NCBI GenBank assembly: GCA_037044905.1
Contig: JBAOKB010000144.1
Coordinates: 2,356,001 to 2,420,000, forward strand
Length of the DNA stretch: 64,000 nucleotides
Source: Hortaea werneckii
Taxonomy: Eukaryota; Ascomycota; Dothideomycetes; Mycosphaerellales; Teratosphaeriaceae
Reading direction: 5' to 3'
This document shows, one piece after another, positions 57,667-64,000 of the stretch. The notes under the pieces were generated by a model. That model saw only the letters and a list, made by a program, of their open reading frames with translations. It did no database searches and was not told where the DNA came from. Position numbers and translations under genes: made by a program. Positions within the stretch are counted from its first letter, which is position 1, and every line of letters starts with the position of its first letter.

Positions 57667-58433
57667 GAAGCGTATTTTAGATGGAATACCTGAGCTCCTT
57701 CGTCCAGTCTTATGTCGAATACCCTGTCTTCTGGCCCGGAAGATGCACAGAACTCTCTAATCGTGCATCCAGTGGAATGCCCATGGACATCACGATGGAT
57801 CACGAGGGTCCAGCCCACCATTGAAAGGCCATTTGAGATGCTCCGGCGCCATGTAACCATCAATATGACTGCAAGCTGACATGAGCATTATATGGCTGAG
57901 ATGCATGTAGGCAGACCGTATATCTTTAATCGCATCACTGGAAGCTGTCATCTGCATCAGCATATGTACGCTACTCCGTTTGGGCATTTGTTGTTTGCAC
58001 ATGATGCATGACAGTTGATTGAAGCTAGTTGGCGGTATGCGCACAAGCAGCTCCATATGGGCGACGATGAGACATCTGATTGTGCCTTTGCTGAAATGCA
58101 TTCGCTTTGAAGTGCGGTTCTTGTCAGAAATTTACCTGGTGTAAGATAGTCTGCAAGATATACTTGTGTATGATTAAGTGCCGTATCAATAGTTCAAACC
58201 TTCACCACGGCGGGCTGAACGACTGGAAGTCGTGAAGCGGATTACAGTGATACGATTTTACGTACAAAGATCTGAAAGTGTATTCGATGCGCGATGCGGA
58301 TGAAGTTCATTAAGAACATTGCAGCGAAGAATGGAGTAATCAGAATTACTTCTGAAGACCACATCGGGTTCATGCATAGGTAGGTACCCAGGAAGGTATT
58401 ACACAGGTATTTTAGTCCCAACGCCAATCCCAA
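57667..58433. other. Intergenic 3' flanks
   Basis: Convergent AT-rich spacer; nothing recognised. Confidence 0.5.
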
Positions 58434-60088
58434 TCAGATACTCATCTTCCTCCGCACTTTCTCCATCAGATCGCCCTGATCCATCCTCATCTTACTCCGC
58501 ATCAATTGCAGCGACTCCCGCGACCGTGTATCATCCCACTGCGCCACGTGAGGGTCCCTTGGTTCTGCTTCCCCCTGCGACAAGAATTGAGCTCCAGGAG
58601 CAATGTTACTCAGACCAGACACTACCTGGGCCACCTGCGCAGTCAGGCTCGCCATCCCGGTTCTTTGATCTGCCGCGTGGCTGTAGGGCGATGTCAAGTT
58701 TGCAATAGCCGGCTGGATTCGTCGAGCGGCGTCGACCATAGAGTCGACGCTGGACATGACAGGGTTCGCTGCAAACCGTCGGAAGTCGTCATCATCTGGG
58801 AGTTGTAGAGCAGGCACACTGACGAACGAGCTTGCTGAAGGTTTCGAGGGGCTTGGGGCGCTCTGCTGTACAGGCTTGCAGGCAACGATGTCACCACGTC
58901 TGCCATGCCCGTCTTTCGATCCGCGGTATGACTGTAAGGTGAGGCGACCTGCGCAGCGCTGGGCTGGAATGTCTTGACCGCCGCAGCAATCGATTCGACA
59001 GTCGATGTCACCGGTGCTGCGGCGAAGGCCCGAAACTCGTCATCATCTGGCAGCTGTAGAGAGGGCACGCTGATGATTGGAACATGTTCCAGGTGGCGCG
59101 GAGCTGGTGGTGCTCGACTGTATGTGCTCGGTGGTAATGGCAAGGGTATCTCCATGCCAGTACGCCGGTTTGCAGTATGGCTGTAAGGTGCCGATGCCTT
59201 TGCGATGGCAGGTTGTACACGCCCCGTGGCTTCCGCCATAGAATCAGGATTTGATGTGACCGGATTCGCTGCAAACTGTCGAAACTCTTCCATGTCAGGG
59301 AATTGTATTGATGGAGTGACTTGCCAGTCAGCAATTCCAAGATTACGGGGAGCATGCGGTGCCCTGCTGTACGGTGTCGCGAACGGATTGGCCAAAGTGA
59401 TGAGCTCTTCTACATGCCTTGGCGTAATGTTGTGTATCGCGTTATCGATGAGACCCATTAGGTCGGAAACCGAGTGATGGTTCTTCCTGCGTGGTGCTGA
59501 CGTGCTGAAGATTGCCGATCGTTGCTGAGTCGTCTGCACGACGAGCGCTTTCGGATCGCTATCATCAAACGCGAGCTCATGCGATACCATTAGGAGTTCC
59601 CGTGAAAGCCTCTGTAAGACTTCGACCGCAGGCTTTCCAACCCTACTATTGACGATGACGCTCTCCAACTCTCCTTTCTGCTCAAAAATGGCTGCATCCA
59701 AGCCGTCGCCCAAGTCCCGAGAGATTACTAGTTCGCGAGTATCATCCGCCGAAGAATTGCTTATGTCTCGCAGACGAGGCGAGGAACACACTGTGTTCGC
59801 AAGAGGGGTTGGTTGCTGAGACGGTGGCAATGCGTGACCGCTAGCGTCTCTGCGCCACGGCACCCATGCACTCAACATGTTGCTGGAATGACCCGCATGA
59901 AGAGCTCTAGGAGCTATCAAAGGTGATTGCGGTTCTGCTCTCAAGGCGTCGCCCGTTGAAGATACCTCCCGGGAGCCTTCAATCGGTCTCATGACTGTCT
60001 GCATCGCTTCTCTCCGCCGGATTCCAAGCTCTGCTACACAGTCCGGACATGCATCGCTTCCTTTCTCCCGCGCAAATTTGTTACTCAC
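58434..60088 (-). CDS. Protein with three ~83-residue internal repeats
   Basis: No known family. The open frame begins by 60088 without ATG; the first in-frame ATG is 60004 (523 residues), so an upstream exon is possible. The region before it contains CPDCVAELG. The middle has a helical EVLQRLSRELLMVSHELAFD segment. The C-terminal half holds three tandem units, each with YSRAPxAPRxL, xLPDDDxFRxFAAxPV, a VQPAIA-like helix and YSHxAxxRTGM, at offsets of 249 and 252 bases. One missing base at ~58830-58835 separates repeats 2 and 3. A final helical tail (SLQLMRSKMRMDQGDLMEKV) closes it. Repeats look like interaction modules; location unknown. Confidence 0.62.
58640..59400 (-). repeat. Tandem triplication, ~250-bp coding units
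   Basis: Three diverged copies, anchored by the PDxxxFRxFAA codons at 59280, 59031 and 58780. Units 1 and 2 differ by 249 bases; units 2 and 3 by 251, or 252 after restoring one lost base, i.e. 83 and 84 residues. Confidence 0.8.
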
Positions 60089-60347
60089 CGCCCATTGGCT
60101 GGTAGCCTCGACCTTGTCGACGGGTCTTCATGCCTGTAGGAACGTACGTACCGCTCCGACTTTGCTCGAACCATGTCTTTCGTTGCCGGCCTCCGACCGT
60201 GCCGGACACAACGATCCCTCGTGCCCTGCAGAAACATAGGTAGGCTAGGGCCTCCAGTGGTTCGTCCAGACGTGCCGTATGGTTGCCAAGTGCGCGATGA
60301 TGCGTGACGCTGCTCTAACACGCGCACTTTGTCGGCAACACGGCCGT

Positions 60348-62274
60348 TTACAGGTGGTGCTTGATCTTGAACGCCGTCCATGCCAAAGCCAACTTTCCTC
60401 CAAGTTTCACTGCACCCGCCTTGATGGATCGTGGTGTGCTCTTGGTGTATGCATGTGCCTCTTGGGCTTGCGAAGTCGGCATTGTATGTCGGCCTTCTGA
60501 CTCTGGGTAAACATTGACCTTCGCAGGACCCTGCACCTGAACCGTAGGCGCATCTCGAGACTCCTGAGTCGACTTTGTCGCCGTTGTCGAAGCCTGACTG
60601 CTCTTCGGACGTAGAGACCACTTGGACAGCCTTTCCCGCAGCGATAGACGCGATGGCTTCGCGGATGGCTGACTGTGCCCTTGAGAGGCCGCTGGTCCTG
60701 AAGCGGCGAAGGGCTCGGTGGGCGGTGATGTGGTCTCCGCATCTCGAGGCGGTGGTGCAGCAGCTGGTGTCTGTGCCACTGGAGCCTCCTGATGGTCGAC
60801 GGTGGCTCGGGACTTCTTCCGATGGAGTGCGGGCATGGAGAACCATCTCCTTATGACCTTTGGCTGATCGTTGGACATTGGCTCGCCTTCGATACCTCTT
60901 TTGCCTTTCTTTGGCGGTGGCTTCTTCGGTGGAGGCTTCTTCGGCGGTGGCTTCTTTGGAGGGGGCTTCTTCGGTGGAGGCTTCTTCGGTGGAGGCTTCT
61001 TCGGTGGTGGCTTCTTTGGTGGAGGTTTCTTCGCCGGTGGTTTTGCTGGCGGCTTTTTGGCGTCCGGCTTCTTTGTCGGTTTTGCAGCAGGCTTCGCGGG
61101 AGGCTTTGCGGGCGGCTTCGCGGGCGGCTTGGGAGGCGGTTTCGCTGGAGCAGGAGTTGGTAACTTTGCAGGAGCAGCAGGTGGCGGAGCGGGAGGCTTG
61201 GTCTCCGCTGGCTTGACCGGCGGCGGAACAACAACTACAGCCGGAGGTTTGCTTTCTGGGGGAGGTGCTGGCTTCGGAGGGTCCTGCTTCGGAGGATCTG
61301 GCTTTGGGGGAGTAGGATCGGGCTTCTTTGCCTCGACAACGGGAGCTGGGATTGCCGGCTCCTGCTCGGTGGCGGGGGCTCTAACCTCTTCTCCTCGATA
61401 GGGGGTGCTGGCTTTTCCGACTCCTGCTTCGGAGCTACTTCCTTGACGATGACCGGTGCAGGTGGTGGCTCTGGTTTCTTCTCCTCGACAGGTGCAGGTG
61501 GGATTGGGTCCGGTGCCGCAACCACAAGAGGTTGACCAGATGGTGTTGTGAAAACTCGCGTTGGCGCCTTTACGACAGGCTCCGGCTCCTTCTCTGGCAC
61601 AGGGGCAGCTGGAGGGGAAGGTACTACTTCCGGGACTGGAGCGGGAGGCTCTGGAACAGGCTCCGGAGGCGGAGGCGCAGGGGCAATGGGCTCTGCAACC
61701 GGTGCTGGTGGAGGCGGTGCAGGCTGTTCGACAGGCACAGAAGGCTCCTGTACAGGTTCTGGTGGTGGAGGCGGAGGGGGCGGAGGGGGCTGGATCTCCT
61801 GGACAGGTTCTACCGCTGGCTCTGGAGCAGGTGGAGAAGCTTCCGGGACAGATTGCGGCGGCGGAGGCTCCGGGATTGGATCTGGTGCCTGAGCAGGTGC
61901 TTCTGGTGCAGGCTCCGGCGGAGCAGCTACTGGAGCAGTGTCTGGAGGCGGCGGATCTGCAACAGGCTCTGGTGGAGGGTCTGGAGCTGGATCCGCAGGC
62001 GGGGCTCTGGGACAGGCTCGGGCGGTGGTACTTCCGCAATAGGCTCTGGCGGAGGAGGCTCTGGGACTGGATCTGCGGGCGGAGGTTCCGGGACAGGCTC
62101 TGGCGGAGGAGGCTCTGGGACTGGATCCGCGGGTGGAGGTTCCGGGACAGGCTCTGGCGGAGGAGGCTCTGGGACGGGATCCGCGGGTGGAGCCTCTGGC
62201 ACAGGATCCGGAGCCGGAGGATCTACTGCTGGCGGTGTATCTGGGACCGGCACCGGTGCGTCTGTGTCGGCCAT
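60348..62274 (-). CDS. Extremely proline-rich repeat protein
   Basis: ~642 residues; no known family. From MADTDAPVPVPDTPPAVDPP onward, residues 1-230 are PEP-type repeats (EPPPPEPVPEPPPADPVP, from a 54-bp DNA repeat), followed by a PPPPPPPPPP run, Lys/Pro segments, and nine KKPPP units from a 15-bp repeat. The last ~170 residues are not repetitive: VIRRWFSMPALHRKKSRA, a Ser-rich stretch, RLSLRERLSKWSLRPKSS and a final amphipathic helix GKLALAWTAFKIKHHL. No signal peptide, so probably intracellular. Missing bases near 62003 and at the G5 run 61374-61378 break the frame; correcting both gives an exact triplet length. Same strand and adjacent to the repeat protein above. Confidence 0.7.
60908..61035 (-). 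repeat. 15-bp coding repeat (KKPPP units)
   Basis: About eight to nine copies of a unit whose + strand reads GGCTTCTTCGGTGGA with third-position variants, encoding consecutive PPPKK pentapeptides. Confidence 0.92.
62042..62205 (-). repeat. 54-bp coding repeat, three copies
   Basis: Units start at 62042, 62096 and 62150 (the third diverges toward its end) and encode 18-residue Pro/Glu/Asp/Val periods in the proline-rich protein. Confidence 0.88.
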
Positions 62275-62877
62275 GAGCTACGGAAGCTTCGACGGTGGGA
62301 GGGAATTGCTGGAGAGGGGCGCGAGGTACCTCGGTCGTCTTGTTTGTAGTCTCAAGGGACGGACTTGGCATGCGGTACCGGTTAGCACATGAGAGAGGCG
62401 TTAATACAAGTGAAAGAATGGCGCCTGGGTATGCTAAAGAATGAGATGCAGGCGAGAGCTGCTCGGTGAGCCTGCGGGATGGAGCAGAGTATGGAGATGA
62501 GTTGGCGGATGTATTGCAGCTGTAAATAAAAGGCGCGAAGGTGAAACTAAACAGTCGTAAATGACCTGGGAAGTCAAGGGGTCGAATCATCCGTAATGAG
62601 AAGCCGCAGATGACCATATACGGCAGGGGACAGCATCCAGCTTGCGGAAACGGCAACGTGATTGGACTGCTCGTTGATCAGCTCGCACTTGCCTTGCAAT
62701 TTTTATGGTAGGGCTGTTTTTTTTTTATTCCTTTTCTTTTTATGGTTAGTCAATAGCCGCAGAATTCTATTCAATTTTCTCCAGTCCCGTATCAAGGGCA
62801 ATGTCGAAGACAAGTCATCTCAAGCACTATGGTATACAGTACATAACTTATGTACACTCAGTCACGCAAGACAACGC
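62275..62877. other. Intergenic
   Basis: Promoter of the proline-rich gene and 3' flank of the ATP synthase delta gene. T-rich runs near 62717-62740. No gene recognised. Confidence 0.5.
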
Positions 62878-63726
62878 TTATTTCAGCGAGGCCTGCAGGC
62901 TCTCAAGGACCTAGATTGCCGTGTTAGTAACGTAGACTTTGTTTCGAACGCAACTTGGCACAAAGTATCCAACACTGTGTGAACAGGATACTCAGTGCAA
63001 GAACGAAACGTACCTCAAGCTCGATCTTAGCCTCCGCAATGTCCTGCTCACTGCCGCTGCCACCAGCAACCTTCTGTGCCTCCTGGATCTGGTTGCGCAC
63101 AGCCTCGGCGCTGAAGTCCTCAAGCGGGAAGCCCTCGACAGCGTTGATGCTGAGCTGAGAGTCAGGCTGCACGGTCGCGAAGCCGCCAGAAACTTCATGT
63201 ACGGTCAGTCTGTGTGTCCCATTTTCCGTTGCTCATACCCGCTGGATTTTGACGTACGGAAGAACTGCTTGCTGCCACCAGCCTCCTCAATGATCTCGAC
63301 AAGACCCGGCTTCAGCTGTTCGATGGACGGTACGTGGGAGGCAAGAACACCCATTTCACCCGACTCGGCGGGGATGTTCACTTGCACGCTATTTCATTAT
63401 CAGCGCTGTTCATGTCCTTGATTCCTGCTTGCTCGTTCTGTTCATTGATATCGCGCGAATTCGGAAGGAGGGTTGCTGCGGAACGTACACATCCTGGCTC
63501 TTGTAGATGGCCTACACATCGAGAAGAAGTAAGCAAGCTGTCCGAATAGACCTGGAGATGCTCTTTCCGGCCATGCTGTATTGTCATGGCGTACCTGATG
63601 GGGCAGAGCCAAGCTCAATCGAATCTTGTCGGAGGCAACATCGGCGTAGCCACGCTGCTGCAGGGGCGCTCTGAAGGCAGTCGGGCGGGCACGTAGCGCC
63701 GAGCGGGCGACTCTGAGGGAGTTCAT
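62878..63726 (-). CDS. ATP16: ATP synthase F1 subunit delta, mitochondrial
   Basis: Central-stalk subunit of F1Fo ATP synthase (bacterial epsilon homologue), in the mitochondrial matrix. Five exons, all phases matching without correction: 63726-63595, 63511-63489 (23-nt micro-exon), 63388-63258, 63192-63014, 62910-62878; 165 residues. N-terminal transit peptide MNSLRVARSALRARPTAFRA with an RGYAD cleavage-type motif. The beta-sandwich reads VQVNIPAESGEMGVLASHVP and SIEQLKPGLVEIIEEAGG, then GGFATVQPDSQLSINAVEGF, and the C-terminal helices EAVRNQIQEAQKVAGG and IAEAKIELEVLESLQASLK, the last formed across the final intron. Length and order match fungal delta subunits. Confidence 0.95.
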
Positions 63727-63898
63727 GATGTACGGTGGGCAGAAAGTGGGACAGTTGCTAGTATGCGCTCGCGATACTGCCAGGGAGAGCTTTGAGGTTG
63801 GCTCTTCCGGTCGGCTGCGGGACTGGCCGAGCACGTGACATTGAAGTAGCGCCTAAGGCTTCCGCACGCTCACCCAACCCGAGCGCGGCCAGCCGACC

Positions 63899-64000
63899 AT
63901 GGAGGCCTCCAACTCGCCTTCCTGCCTACAGCCTGCAGAACGAGTGACTATATCACGACAACTAGAAATAGCGCTTCTGCAGCATATTGATTCCCGAATT
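63899..64000 (+). CDS. Possible partial gene at right edge
   Basis: An ATG opens a frame that stays open for 34 codons to the window end, beginning MEASNSPSCLQPAERVTISR and followed by a helical-looking LEIALLQHIDSR. It diverges from the ATP synthase delta gene with 172 bases between starts, a plausible promoter spacing. No family can be named from this length. Confidence 0.35.
   Translation, partial: MEASNSPSCLQPAERVTISRQLEIALLQHIDSRI

Noticed and set aside
60085..60846. Separate 253-codon gene between the two repeat proteins
   Set aside because: It largely overlaps the non-repetitive end of the proline-rich gene in another frame and has no protein-like segments of its own.
61532..62392. 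Long + strand Gly/Ser- or Arg/Trp-rich frames opposite the proline-rich gene
   Set aside because: They are complements of Pro/Glu repeats; silk-like composition is an artefact of the repeat.
1..64000. RIP-mutated transposon remnants, CRISPR, tRNA genes
   Set aside because: No AT-rich TA-biased blocks, terminal repeats, transposase or reverse transcriptase motifs, regular spacer arrays or tRNA B-box-like GGTTCGAATCC sequences were noticed by eye; a tRNA scan would be decisive.

Overview
The window is nuclear DNA of a filamentous ascomycete (Pezizomycotina). Small spliceosomal introns of about 50-150 nt with GTAAGT/GTACGT/GTATGT donors, families largely confined to these fungi (DUF7729, DUF7587, ArAE_2/FUSC transporters, CmcJ/AsaB-type oxygenases, Zn2Cys6 regulators) and loose gene spacing support this. 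A dothideomycete (Capnodiales/Mycosphaerellales type) is my best guess from protein style; it is inference, not measured. I recognise 24 genes plus one partial gene at the right edge. No mobile element, CRISPR array, rRNA or convincing tRNA was seen.

Layout. 0-8 kb: vacuolar iron transporter (VIT1/CCC1), GPI14 mannosyltransferase, a secreted GPI-anchored DUF7729 protein, a PH-domain protein. 9-26 kb: a three-finger C2H2 protein, a DHH phosphoesterase meeting a large ArAE_2/FUSC transporter tail to tail, HSP90, the DENN-like polarity protein Afi1, an EF-hand protein. 27-34 kb: a 1060-residue coiled-coil protein and a DUF7587 protein. 34-50 kb: a Zn2Cys6 regulator, a disordered hypothetical protein, a short-chain dehydrogenase, a PIN-domain protein, D-xylulose kinase, a thioredoxin with an unusual active site, a coiled-coil protein, and a CmcJ/AsaB-type oxygenase fused to a coiled coil. 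51-64 kb: a type II membrane protein hidden by introns, a Cys-rich zinc protein, a SIRT4-like sirtuin, a protein with three ~83-residue repeats, an extremely proline-rich repeat protein, and ATP synthase subunit delta.

The genes do not form one pathway or a biosynthetic cluster; this is ordinary housekeeping and accessory content. Several divergent pairs share short promoter regions (Afi1/EF-hand, dehydrogenase/PIN, xylulokinase/thioredoxin, ATP synthase delta/right-edge gene).

The strongest unexpected signal is technical. About 30 single-base frame breaks, nearly all in short homopolymers, interrupt 14 genes, including two in HSP90. In every one of these genes, correcting the breaks gives a total coding length divisible by three and restores a family-like protein. 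They are therefore almost certainly assembly indels, not pseudogenes. Biologically, the items most worth a second look are the PCNA-box-like C-terminus of the DHH protein, the oxygenase-coiled-coil fusion, the 22- and 23-nt micro-exons, a start-codon-only exon, and the two adjacent repeat proteins at 58-62 kb.
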